Assembly: GCA_900552075.1 (NCBI GenBank)
Contig: URYL01000004.1
Span: 124,001 to 188,000 of the forward strand
Direction of reading: 5' to 3'
DNA length: 64,000 bases
DNA from: an uncultured Bacteroides sp.
GTDB lineage: Bacteria > Bacteroidota > Bacteroidia > Bacteroidales > Bacteroidaceae
The notes beneath the pieces are model-generated. The model was not told the DNA's origin. It saw only the letters and a program-made list of their open reading frames with translations, and did no database searches. How positions within the stretch are numbered: the first letter of the stretch is position 1; every line of letters begins with the position of its first letter. Made by a program: the position numbers and the translations under genes. This document shows positions 15,278 to 23,255 of the stretch, piece after piece.

Positions 15278-16261
15278 TTAATACATAATACGCTTGAAAA
15301 CGGGCGAAATGAACCAGCGCTTATACATCAGCGTCGCTAACTGATACACGAAGAACGCGGTAATCAATCCCACGAGGGAATCAATCAGATAATGCGCCTG
15401 AATGTAGACCGTGGCACAGCACAGCAACGCATAGAACGGGAACAGGATATAAGCCAGCTTCCGGTTCACGCGCCAGGCCATAATCATCACAATGGTAGAG
15501 ATGCCCACATGCGAGCTGGGAAAAGCGGCGGTAGGGCGTTCACCCACTTCCTGGGAGGCTTCTACCAGATTATAGAAGAATCCGTGTTCATATCCGGGCC
15601 CCGGAAGCAAGAAAGTATTGTCATTAAAATAATCTCCTATTGCAGGAAAATCACAAGCGTTTACTTTATCCATTCCAATGGCTGGGAAATAGAATTGCGG
15701 TCCGGCCACCGGCACCAGAATATAGAACAGGTAGTAAATGAAGAAAGAGGTGACCAACACAAAACAGATTTTCTCAAACCACTCAAACCGGGTCAGAAAG
15801 TAATACACCACCACAATCAGCATCATGGGATAATAAAAGAAGTAACCCATATTGAACGGCTCACTGAACCATACCGAGGGGCACAGCTTACTGAATTCCA
15901 CGGAGGGCTGGCAATGGAAAATAGCCTGCTCGGCAGAAGCAAACAGATAGTCCAGGTTCGGGAACAGACGATTGAATTCAAACGTATCCGGATACCAGTA
16001 AGCCAGCAGCGACATCTGCACCACCATGCGGACGAAGGCCGTCAGCCGACAGGGAAACGCCTGATACAAATGAATCAGTACGAACGTCAGCACCACAATG
16101 CCCAGACGTTCCAGCAACATGGTCCCGGGATGGTCCATCCGGGGATACAACAGTAAAATCAAAATAGTGGTCAGAGCATTATAAATCAGGCTGATGCTTT
16201 CTACCGCAAACAGTCCCTTCCCACTTTCTACTCTTTCAAATAACTTCAATTCTATAGCCAT
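15278..16261 (-). CDS. PAP2-family integral membrane phosphatase/transferase
   Basis: A 327-residue membrane protein with about six to eight hydrophobic segments and the PAP2 signature: GERPTAAFPSSH (about 240-251) with H251, then YIQAHYLIDSLVG with H290 and D294. Such proteins are lipid phosphatases or, in the aureobasidin-resistance branch, inositol phosphorylceramide synthases. The long N-terminal membrane part and the VPVAGPQFYFP loop resemble the latter branch, which acts on sphingolipids made by Bacteroides. The substrate is not settled by sequence. The start overlaps the stop of the epimerase gene by ten bases, so the two are probably translationally coupled. Confidence 0.82.
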   Translation of the reverse strand: MAIELKLFERVESGKGLFAVESISLIYNALTTILILLLYPRMDHPGTMLLERLGIVVLTFVLIHLYQAFPCRLTAFVRMVVQMSLLAYWYPDTFEFNRLFPNLDYLFASAEQAIFHCQPSVEFSKLCPSVWFSEPFNMGYFFYYPMMLIVVVYYFLTRFEWFEKICFVLVTSFFIYYLFYILVPVAGPQFYFPAIGMDKVNACDFPAIGDYFNDNTFLLPGPGYEHGFFYNLVEASQEVGERPTAAFPSSHVGISTIVMIMAWRVNRKLAYILFPFYALLCCATVYIQAHYLIDSLVGLITAFFVYQLATLMYKRWFISPVFKRIMY

Positions 16262-17262
16262 CCTTCTTTCTTATACCAGGCAATTATTTCTTTTACACCT
16301 CTTTCCAACTGATATTCAGGCACATAGCCCAACTCTTTTTCCAGCGGAGAAATGTCACATCTCCAGTTCCGCTGTTTCATGATACGATACTTGTCACAGT
16401 TTAATGTACTGGCTTTCCGAGTCAGCCGTCCGATATTCTCCGCCACGAAAGAAATGGCTTTCAGCAGAAACAACGGACATACAAAACGGACCATCCATGG
16501 ATTGCCCAACTCCTTCCGAATCAAATCGGAAAACGTACGGCTGTTGTATACGCGGCCGTCACTCACGAAATAAGCCCGGCCTGTGACCTGTTTTTCAATG
16601 GCCAAATAAATGGCCTGTACCAAATCTTTTACAAAGACGAACGTGATGTCCTGACGCTTGAAGCCTGCCGCAAAATCCACATGCTGCTGAATGGATTTGG
16701 CCATCAGGAAATAATCGTGTTCCCGAGGGCCGTACACACCTGTCGGACGAAATATCACATACGGAAAGCCTGACAAGGATTTCAGGTATTCCTCCGTATG
16801 AAGCTTGCTCAATCCATACGCCGTATTCGGACGAGGCGTATCGTCCTCACAAATGGAAGTGTAATCTTTTTCACGTATCGGTCCAAATATACTTAACGAA
16901 CTTATGTAAATAAAGTTCACGGGAAGCATGTCCAATCGCTTCAAAGTCTCAATAAAATGCCGCGTGGCCCAGTAATTCCCAATTTCAAAATCGGCCTTAT
17001 CCAGGCATTTCGTCACGCCGGCACAATGAATGATGTAATCCCACTTCCCGTATAAGCGTTTCTGCTCCTCCAGCTGACCGGCCAACCGGTCGGAATCGGT
17101 AAAATCCAAAACGGCAAAATGAATACGCGCATCCTGCAAATATTTCCGGCTACTGGTTTTTCGCACACCGGCCCACACCTGATAACCTCGTTCCAAGGCT
17201 CCTTCCACCAGGAAACTGCCAATAAACCCACTGGCACCTGTCACTAAAACTTTCTTCTCCAT
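16252..17262 (-). CDS. NAD(P)-dependent epimerase/dehydratase (extended SDR)
   Basis: A 336-residue protein starting at ATG 17262 (MEKKVLVTGASGFIGSF); the 25 upstream in-frame codons overlap the preceding gene and are rejected. It is an extended short-chain dehydrogenase. The Rossmann motif GASGFIG is at residues 9-15, the catalytic pair is Y149/K153 in YGLSK, and FRPTGVYGPRE follows. Such enzymes act on nucleotide sugars, or on sterol- and flavonoid-like substrates. It sits between a CDF transporter gene, four bases upstream, and a PAP2 gene that overlaps its end, so the three form one operon. A lipid or envelope substrate is possible but unproven. Confidence 0.85.
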   Translation of the reverse strand: MEKKVLVTGASGFIGSFLVEGALERGYQVWAGVRKTSSRKYLQDARIHFAVLDFTDSDRLAGQLEEQKRLYGKWDYIIHCAGVTKCLDKADFEIGNYWATRHFIETLKRLDMLPVNFIYISSLSIFGPIREKDYTSICEDDTPRPNTAYGLSKLHTEEYLKSLSGFPYVIFRPTGVYGPREHDYFLMAKSIQQHVDFAAGFKRQDITFVFVKDLVQAIYLAIEKQVTGRAYFVSDGRVYNSRTFSDLIRKELGNPWMVRFVCPLFLLKAISFVAENIGRLTRKASTLNCDKYRIMKQRNWRCDISPLEKELGYVPEYQLERGVKEIIAWYKKEGWL

Positions 17263-17266
17263 ACTT

Positions 17267-18169
17267 TTACTTTTCGGGTTCTGCATGGATACTGATATAC
17301 GTATTCGCCCCAAAGGCCTCCCGCAATTTTCGTTCAATGGCCGTCACCTTTTCATGTGCCTCGTGCAAAGAAATATTTCCATCCATACGCACATGCATGT
17401 CCATTGCATAATGGCTTCCTATACGACGGGTACGCAGATGATGCGGTTGTGACACGCCGTCTACCGACAAGACAATCTTGGTAATCTCCTGTTCAATTTC
17501 ATCCGGAAGCGAGCGTTCCAACAGCTCATCCACACACGATTTGAGCTGCTTGACAGCCACCTGTACAATAAAGACACTGACAATTACCGCAGCCAACGGG
17601 TCGAGCACACGCCAGTTATCTCCCAATAGAATGGCTCCTCCGATGCCAATGGCCGTACCAATGGATGAAAATGCATCACTCCGGTGATGCCACGCATTGG
17701 CAATAACCGCCGGACTGTTATAACGTTTCCCGACAATACGGGTATAATGAAACAAGATTTCCTTGGATACAATGGATACAATAGCCGCCGCCAGAGCAAT
17801 CCAACCGGGAGACCGCAGTGTCTCTCCTCTAAAGAAGAGTACAATCGACTCCACACCACTCCAACAAATGCCTACTCCCACAGCCAGCAAGGCCGCGCCA
17901 ATCAGCAAAGTAGCCAGCGTTTCATATTTACCATGCCCATAGTCATGGTCCTTGTCTTCCGGCTTGCTGGAAATACGTACAAAGACGATTACGATTAAAT
18001 CCGTAATCAAATCCGACAAAGAATGGACCGCATCGGCAATCATGGCCGCACTCTTGCCCCAAAAACCAGCCGCAAACTTACAAGCTACCAGTAAAATATT
18101 CACCAAGCTTCCCACCAGGGTCACTTTATATATCTCATGTTCGCGGACGGATGATTCAACTTCATTCAT
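17267..18169 (-). CDS. Cation diffusion facilitator metal exporter
   Basis: A 300-residue CDF transporter that exchanges cytoplasmic divalent metal (Zn, Fe, Cd or Mn type) for protons. The start at 18169 (MNEVESSVREHEIYKV) follows a promoter box at 18195-18202; the longer frame overlaps the rnr start region. Six membrane segments are visible. The metal site is HSLSD (H49, D53) in helix 2 and HHRSD (H161, D165) in helix 5, an HD-HD pattern common in zinc exporters. DHDYGHGKYE is the usual loop signature. The C-terminal ferredoxin-like metal-sensing domain covers about 210-295. It is the first gene of a three-gene operon with the epimerase and PAP2 genes. Confidence 0.92.
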   Translation of the reverse strand: MNEVESSVREHEIYKVTLVGSLVNILLVACKFAAGFWGKSAAMIADAVHSLSDLITDLIVIVFVRISSKPEDKDHDYGHGKYETLATLLIGAALLAVGVGICWSGVESIVLFFRGETLRSPGWIALAAAIVSIVSKEILFHYTRIVGKRYNSPAVIANAWHHRSDAFSSIGTAIGIGGAILLGDNWRVLDPLAAVIVSVFIVQVAVKQLKSCVDELLERSLPDEIEQEITKIVLSVDGVSQPHHLRTRRIGSHYAMDMHVRMDGNISLHEAHEKVTAIERKLREAFGANTYISIHAEPEK

Positions 18170-18194
18170 ATCAGACTTTGTAATAAGAATGCGG

Positions 18195-18202
18195 CAAAGA
18201 TA
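18195..18202 (-). promoter_or_regulatory. Promoter box of the CDF operon
   Basis: TATCTTTG reads leftward at 18195-18202, 25 bases before the ATG at 18169. The -33 element is poor. Confidence 0.55.
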
Positions 18203-18319
18203 ATAGTTTTTCAGCATCTTAACAGAAAAATCCATGTTTATTCCATGGAATTTGCTTTCTTTGTATAATTGAACATGCCGGTTACTAAGAGAGGAACCGG
18301 TTACTAAATTATAAACAAC

Positions 18320-20470
18320 ATGGCTAAAAAGAAAAAAGAAAAAAAAGGCGGAAAACACCTAAAGAAAAAAGAGCTCGTAGAAATGCTGCTCAATTATTTC
18401 CGCACAAAGCCGAATGAAGCATTCAGCCTCAAGCAGTTGTTTCAAGCTCTAAAACTCACGACCCATCCGGGAAAAATGCTCTGTATCGATGTCGTAGAGG
18501 AGATGGTAGAAGACAATTTCCTGATTGAAGTCGAAAAAGGGCGCTATAAAATCAATGACAAAGGACAAATCCTGACCGGTACTTTCCAGCGAAAAAGCAA
18601 CGGAAAAAACTCCTTTATCCCTGATGACGGTGGAGAACCGATTTTCATTGCAGAACGCAACTCTGCACATGCTATGAATAACGACAAGGTCAAAATCTCC
18701 TTGTGCGCCAAATGTAAGAAACGTCAGGTTGAAGGGCAAGTCATCGAGATTCTGGAACATGCCAACGAAACGTTTGTCGGTGTATTGAAAGTATCGAAGA
18801 ACTATGCCTTCCTGCTGACGGAAGCCAACACGCTGGCCAACGACATCTTTATCCCTAAAGACAAGCTAAAAGGTGGAAAGGATGGCGACAAGGCTGTGGT
18901 CCGTATTACGGAATGGCCGGAAGAAGCAAAGAACCCGTTCGGAGAGGTCATCGACATTTTAGGAAAGGCTGGCGACAATACCACTGAGATGCATGCCATC
19001 CTGGCCGAATACGGATTGCCTTACACCTATCCGCAGGCTGTGGAAGCGGCTGCTGAAAAACTGTCGGCTGAAATCACACCGGAAGACTATGCCGAACGTG
19101 AAGACTTCCGCGACGTGGTGACCTTCACCATCGACCCGAAAGACGCCAAGGACTTCGACGATGCCCTGTCTATCCGCAACCTGAAACCGGGATTGTGGGA
19201 GGTAGGCGTACACATCGCCGACGTTTCACATTACGTGAAAGAAGGAAGCATCATCGACAAGGAGGCAGTGAAACGCGCCACTTCCGTCTATTTGGTCGAC
19301 CGCACCATCCCGATGCTGCCGGAACGGTTGTGCAACTTCATCTGCTCTCTGCGACCGGACGAGGAAAAGCTGGCTTACTCTGTCATCTTCGACATGAACG
19401 ACAAGGCCGAAGTGAAGAACTTCCGTATCCGCCACACCGTCATCAAATCCAACCGCCGCTTCACATACGAAGAGGCACAACAGATTATTGAAACAGGAGA
19501 GGGTGACTACAAAGAAGAAATTCTGGAACTGAACCGTCTGGCACAAATCCTGCGGGAAAAACGAATGAGTGCTGGTTCCATCAACTTCGACCGTTGTGAG
19601 GTGAAATTTGAGATTGACGAGAACGGCAAACCACTCAGCGTGTATTTCAAGGTTTCCAAGGAGGCCAACAAGCTGATCGAGGAATTCATGCTGCTGGCCA
19701 ACCGCACCGTAGCCGAATATGTCGGGAAGGTACCTAAGAACAAGAAGCCGAAGGTATTCCCTTATCGTATCCACGACCTTCCGGACCCCGACAAGCTGGA
19801 CAACCTGAACCAGTTCATCGCCCGCTTCGGTTACAAAATCCGTACGGGAGGCAGCAAGGTGGAAGTTTCCAAGTCACTCAACCACTTGCTCAATGAAATC
19901 AACGGCAAGAAGGAACAGAACCTGATAGAAACGGTCTCCTTACGTGCCATGCAAAAGGCCCGTTACTCCATCTACAACATCGGACACTACGGACTGGGAT
20001 TTGATTATTACACCCATTTCACCTCTCCTATCCGCCGTTATCCGGACCTGATGGTACACCGTCTGCTCACCCGCTACCTGGCAGGAGGACGAAGTGCACA
20101 GGCCGATAAGTACGAAACCCTCTGCGAACACAGTTCGGCCATGGAACAGACAGCCGCCAGTGCGGAACGTGCTTCCGTGAAATACAAACAAGTGGAATTC
20201 ATGGGCGACCGCATCGGACAGGTTTACGATGGAGTCATTTCCGGAGTCACGGAATGGGGCCTTTATGTGGAAATCAATGAAAACAAATGCGAGGGCATGA
20301 TTGCCATGCGTGATTTGGGCAACGACTTCTACGAGTTTGACGAAAAGAACTACTGCCTCATCGGACGTCGTCATCACCAGAAGTTCAGCCTCGGCGACCC
20401 GATTAAGATTAAAGTGGCCCGTGCCAACCTGGCCAAGAAACAATTGGATTTTGTATTGGCTGAAGAATAA
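18320..20470 (+). CDS. rnr: Ribonuclease R
   Basis: A 716-residue RNase II/R family 3'-to-5' exoribonuclease that degrades structured RNA and takes part in rRNA and tRNA quality control. A lysine-rich N-terminus (MAKKKKEKKGGKHLKKKE) leads into a helix-turn-helix-like domain (about 20-75), cold-shock domains (about 80-230), the RNB catalytic domain (about 255-585) and an S1 domain (about 635-712). The magnesium-binding motif TIDPKDAKDFDD includes D272, D278, D280 and D281. HFTSPIRRYPD is the usual RNB end motif. Length and domain order are standard. A direct repeat, CCGGTTACTAA at 18278 and 18297, lies in the leader. It ends at a bidirectional hairpin shared with the small basic gene. Confidence 0.95.
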   Translation: MAKKKKEKKGGKHLKKKELVEMLLNYFRTKPNEAFSLKQLFQALKLTTHPGKMLCIDVVEEMVEDNFLIEVEKGRYKINDKGQILTGTFQRKSNGKNSFIPDDGGEPIFIAERNSAHAMNNDKVKISLCAKCKKRQVEGQVIEILEHANETFVGVLKVSKNYAFLLTEANTLANDIFIPKDKLKGGKDGDKAVVRITEWPEEAKNPFGEVIDILGKAGDNTTEMHAILAEYGLPYTYPQAVEAAAEKLSAEITPEDYAEREDFRDVVTFTIDPKDAKDFDDALSIRNLKPGLWEVGVHIADVSHYVKEGSIIDKEAVKRATSVYLVDRTIPMLPERLCNFICSLRPDEEKLAYSVIFDMNDKAEVKNFRIRHTVIKSNRRFTYEEAQQIIETGEGDYKEEILELNRLAQILREKRMSAGSINFDRCEVKFEIDENGKPLSVYFKVSKEANKLIEEFMLLANRTVAEYVGKVPKNKKPKVFPYRIHDLPDPDKLDNLNQFIARFGYKIRTGGSKVEVSKSLNHLLNEINGKKEQNLIETVSLRAMQKARYSIYNIGHYGLGFDYYTHFTSPIRRYPDLMVHRLLTRYLAGGRSAQADKYETLCEHSSAMEQTAASAERASVKYKQVEFMGDRIGQVYDGVISGVTEWGLYVEINENKCEGMIAMRDLGNDFYEFDEKNYCLIGRRHHQKFSLGDPIKIKVARANLAKKQLDFVLAEE

Positions 20471-20498
20471 CGGATATCCACATCCGTTTACCCTATAA

Positions 20499-20555
20499 AA
20501 ATCTCCCCGTTCTTCTTAAAGACCTTAGTCATGTCTGAGAAAAACGGGGATTCTT
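20499..20555. terminator. Bidirectional terminator between rnr and the 43-residue gene
   Basis: Arms are AATCTCCCCGTT (20500-20511) and AACGGGGATT (20543-20552). Rightward the stem is followed by TTCTTATTATTT; leftward it is followed by TTTTTATA. Confidence 0.75.
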
Positions 20556-20556
20556 A

Positions 20557-20688
20557 TTATTTCACCCTTCGGTTCAACTGGTTATTTGCTTTTTCCGGAC
20601 GGGATTTCCCTACCCGTTTTCCACTCGCCTTTTTCTTATTGTTTTGCTTCGCTTTAAAAGCAAAAGGATTTTTCTTGTTCACTACCAT
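20557..20688 (-). CDS. Small, highly basic protein, 43 residues
   Basis: A leftward frame from ATG 20688 to TAA 20557. The product starts MVVNKKNPFAFKAKQNNKKK and continues with GKRVGKSRPEK and a final NQLNRRVK. About a third of residues are Lys or Arg and there is almost no acid, so it should bind nucleic acid or ribosomes; that is inference from composition. Support is strong for its size. A full Bacteroides promoter lies at 20707-20738 with the right spacing, and a hairpin with a T-run on this strand closes the gene. It is convergent with RNase R and divergent from the serine acetyltransferase gene. The family is not recognised. Confidence 0.65.
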   Translation of the reverse strand: MVVNKKNPFAFKAKQNNKKKASGKRVGKSRPEKANNQLNRRVK

Positions 20689-20706
20689 ACTACACTGATT
20701 TTTCCA

Positions 20707-20738
20707 CAAAAATAGGATTTTATTGGATTCATCACAAA
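20707..20738 (-). promoter_or_regulatory. Promoter of the 43-residue basic protein gene
   Basis: Leftward, TTTG (20735-20738) and TATTTTTG (20707-20714) are separated by 20 bases, a full consensus match. The leader is about 12-18 bases. Confidence 0.75.
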
Positions 20739-20745
20739 ATATCGC

Positions 20746-20753
20746 TACTTTTG
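20746..20753 (+). promoter_or_regulatory. Promoter box of the serine acetyltransferase gene
   Basis: TACTTTTG at 20746-20753 with ATTG at 20722-20725, 20 bases upstream. It interleaves with the leftward promoter of the basic protein gene. Confidence 0.6.
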
Positions 20754-20770
20754 CCCATTATCAAAATGAA

Positions 20771-21682
20771 ATGTACATGAGCCCAACTGATTACACACAT
20801 ATACTGACTAAGGCCGTTGACGAACTTTCCGATAACCAATCCTACCGGGGACTGTTCCATCAGCACCGGGAAGGGGAACCGCTCCCTTCAGGAAAATCGC
20901 TGGAGCGGATTGTGGAACTGGCACGCGCCATCCTGTTTCCCGGCTATTTCGGAAACTCAACCATCAACAGCCAGACCATCAACTACCACATCGGGGTCAA
21001 CATCGAAGAGCTGTTTTCCTTACTGATTGAACAAATACAAGCCGGATTGTGCTTCGGCGTGGAAAACGAAGGACAATGTGACTGTCAGTCTCCCTGCCGG
21101 GCCACAGCAACCCAACTGGCAGCGGAATTCATCAGCCGTCTACCGGAAATCCGACGCATCCTGGCCACGGACGTAGAGGCTGCCTACTACGGTGACCCTG
21201 CCGCCACGTGCTTCGGGGAAATCATCTGCTGCTATCCGGTCATCCGTGCCGTGACCAACTACCGGATTGCCCACGAACTTTACCGGCTTAACGTACCGCT
21301 TATCCCACGCATCATTACCGAGATGGCCCATTCCGAAACAGGTATCGATATCCATCCGGGCGCCCAAATCGGACACCACTTCACCATTGACCACGGCACG
21401 GGTGTGGTCATCGGGGCTACCTGTATTATCGGTAACCACGTAAAGCTGTATCAGGGAGTAACCTTGGGAGCCAAAAGCTTCCCCTGCGACGAGCAAGGGA
21501 ATCCTATCAAAGGCATTCCCCGCCACCCGATACTGGAAGACAATGTGATAGTCTATTCCAATGCCACTATTTTAGGACGCATCACCATCGGTGAAGGTGC
21601 TACTATCGGCGGTAACATCTGGGTGACGGAAAGCGTACCTGCCGGTGCCCGTATCGTACAACGGAAGAGCAAGGAAAATTAA
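20771..21682 (+). CDS. cysE: Serine O-acetyltransferase
   Basis: A 303-residue enzyme that makes O-acetylserine from serine and acetyl-CoA, the first step of cysteine synthesis. The start at 20771 (MYMSPTDYTHIL) is chosen because the promoter box ends at 20753; ATG 20777 is also possible, and the longer frame from 20723 begins before the promoter. An N-terminal helical domain (about 1-170) includes a short Cys-rich loop, GQCDCQSPC. The left-handed beta-helix (about 185-290) shows hexapeptide repeats, HPGAQIG, TIDHGTGVVIG and the GVTLGAKSF turn. This two-part form fits the long serine acetyltransferases (EpsC/CysE). An array of 22-bp palindromic repeats follows the stop. Confidence 0.92.
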   Translation: MYMSPTDYTHILTKAVDELSDNQSYRGLFHQHREGEPLPSGKSLERIVELARAILFPGYFGNSTINSQTINYHIGVNIEELFSLLIEQIQAGLCFGVENEGQCDCQSPCRATATQLAAEFISRLPEIRRILATDVEAAYYGDPAATCFGEIICCYPVIRAVTNYRIAHELYRLNVPLIPRIITEMAHSETGIDIHPGAQIGHHFTIDHGTGVVIGATCIIGNHVKLYQGVTLGAKSFPCDEQGNPIKGIPRHPILEDNVIVYSNATILGRITIGEGATIGGNIWVTESVPAGARIVQRKSKEN

Positions 21683-21700
21683 GGAAAAAATGCCTGCTCA

Positions 21701-21810
21701 AAAACGCACTTACGTTTACTCCAAAACACAAGAACGTTTGAAACAAAACGCAAGTACATTTCATCTAAAACGCCCTTGCGTTTCAATCCAAACGTAAAGG
21801 CGTTTTTTAC
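21701..21810. repeat. Five-unit palindromic array, 22-bp period
   Basis: Units with arms AAACGC and GCGTTT recur with the C of AAAC at 21705, 21727, 21749, 21771 and 21793, exactly 22 bp apart. The fourth unit is the cleanest: AAAACGCCCTTGCGTTT. The array fills the space between the ends of the convergent serine acetyltransferase and fucO genes, before the fucO terminator. Confidence 0.8.
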
Positions 21811-21833
21811 TTGGAAGGAATCTTCAAAAAAAT

Positions 21834-21875
21834 AACGTCCGCAGTCCCGGAAAACTCACCGGAAATAGCGGACGT
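21834..21875 (-). terminator. Terminator of fucO
   Basis: AACGTCCGC (21834-21842) pairs with GCGGACGTT (21868-21876), with an inner TCCCGG/CCGGAA pairing. Leftward it is followed by ATTTTTTTG. The plus side also has TTTTTG. Confidence 0.8.
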
Positions 21876-21901
21876 TTTTGTATATAAAATAATAGTGATA
21901 C

Positions 21902-23056
21902 TTAGAAAGCCTTGTGATAAAGCGCTTCAATTTCTTCTACCGAAGTCGGACGCGGATTGCCCCCGGTACAGACATCATTGAACGCATCGATGGCCAGCTG
22001 GTGCAAATCACCCTCTTTCACTCCAATCTCATGCAACTTCTGTGGAATACCAATACTCAAAGAAAGCCGACGGACCGCCTCTACAGCAGCTTTTACTCCT
22101 TCCGCCTCACTCATGCCAGTGGTATCCACTCCCATGGCTTTAGCAATGCCCAAGTACTTAGGTGCAGCCGGAGATTCCGCATTGTATTCCATGACATAAG
22201 GCAACAGCAACGCATTGGCTACTCCATGCGGAGTGTCATAATGTGCCCCCAAGGGATGTGCCATAGAATGAACAATTCCCAGTCCGACATTGCTGAACCC
22301 CATTCCGGCAATGTACTGTGCTTGTGACATGGCCTCACGGGCCACCGAATCATTACCGTTATCCACCGCAGCCTTCAAATGCTTCGCAATCATCTCAATG
22401 GCCTTCAGCTCGAACATGTCCGACATCACCCAAGCTCCCGGAGTAATGTAGCTTTCAATGGCATGGGTCAAGGCATCCATCCCCGTCGCAGCGGTCAGTC
22501 CCTTTGGCATGGAATACATCAGCTCAGGGTCAACGATAGCTACCGACGGAATATCGTTCGGGTCTACACACACCATTTTCTTGGTAACCGCCTCATCGAT
22601 AATCACGTAGTTAATCGTTACCTCGGCAGCCGTTCCGGCTGTAGTAGGAAGAGCGAAAGTCGGGACTGCCTTATGACGTGTATCGGCTACCCCTTCCAAT
22701 GAACGTACATCAGCAAATTCCGGATTATTTACTACGATACCAATACCTTTGGCAGTATCAATGGAAGAGCCGCCACCCAGTGCCACGATAAAATCAGCTC
22801 CAGAAGCCTTAAAGGCAGTCACCCCATGCTGCACATTGGCAATGGTCGGATTGGCCTTCACATCACTGTATATTTCGTAAGGAATACCTGCCTTTTCGAA
22901 CACTTCAATCACCTTATCGGCTACATGAAAACGAATCAGGTCTTTGTCTGTCACAAAAAAAGCTTTCTTAAAACCTCTGCGAGCAGCTTCCGTGGCAATT
23001 GCTTCACGACATCCGGCTCCAAAATAAGAGGTTTCGTTCAAAATCATTCTGTACAT
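21902..23056 (-). CDS. fucO: Lactaldehyde reductase, iron-dependent alcohol dehydrogenase
   Basis: A 384-residue group III alcohol dehydrogenase. It should reduce lactaldehyde to 1,2-propanediol with NADH during anaerobic fucose or rhamnose use. The start is ATG 23056 (MYRMILNETSYFGAG); the upstream part of the longer frame is non-coding. The nucleotide loop is GGGSSIDTAKG. The iron ligands D194, H198 (GMDALTH), H263 (GIVH) and H277 (TPHG) fall at almost the same numbers as in E. coli FucO (196, 200, 263, 277). A rhamnosidase gene lies 200 bases upstream on the same strand, which fits deoxy-sugar fermentation; rhamnose isomerase, kinase and aldolase genes are not in this window. Confidence 0.9.
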   Translation of the reverse strand: MYRMILNETSYFGAGCREAIATEAARRGFKKAFFVTDKDLIRFHVADKVIEVFEKAGIPYEIYSDVKANPTIANVQHGVTAFKASGADFIVALGGGSSIDTAKGIGIVVNNPEFADVRSLEGVADTRHKAVPTFALPTTAGTAAEVTINYVIIDEAVTKKMVCVDPNDIPSVAIVDPELMYSMPKGLTAATGMDALTHAIESYITPGAWVMSDMFELKAIEMIAKHLKAAVDNGNDSVAREAMSQAQYIAGMGFSNVGLGIVHSMAHPLGAHYDTPHGVANALLLPYVMEYNAESPAAPKYLGIAKAMGVDTTGMSEAEGVKAAVEAVRRLSLSIGIPQKLHEIGVKEGDLHQLAIDAFNDVCTGGNPRPTSVEEIEALYHKAF

Positions 23057-23255
23057 AGATTTACGGTTTAAAGGGTTAGACTGAAATTTATCCGGAAGCA
23101 TGGAACCTCAATTAAATTCCAAACTTATACCAGAAATACAAATGTTTAAATCGGCCATAAAGCTACAAAAATTCCCTTGGTAAAGGCAAAGGCTTTCACA
23201 GTTTTTTCTTTTCTTTTTCATCTGATACGCCCAATACCCATCTTCTTGATAAAAT

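Noticed and set aside
18278..18308. Direct repeat CCGGTTACTAA before rnr as a regulatory element
   Set aside because: Only two copies 19 bp apart with no palindromic form; too little evidence beyond chance.
18170..18358. 63-codon N-terminal extension of the CDF transporter
   Set aside because: It is Phe-rich antisense of the rnr start and lies upstream of the promoter box at 18195-18202.
21701..21810. Possible CRISPR array
   Set aside because: Units are 22 bp in total with palindromic cores, and there are no 30-40 bp spacers between conserved repeats and no cas genes in the window.
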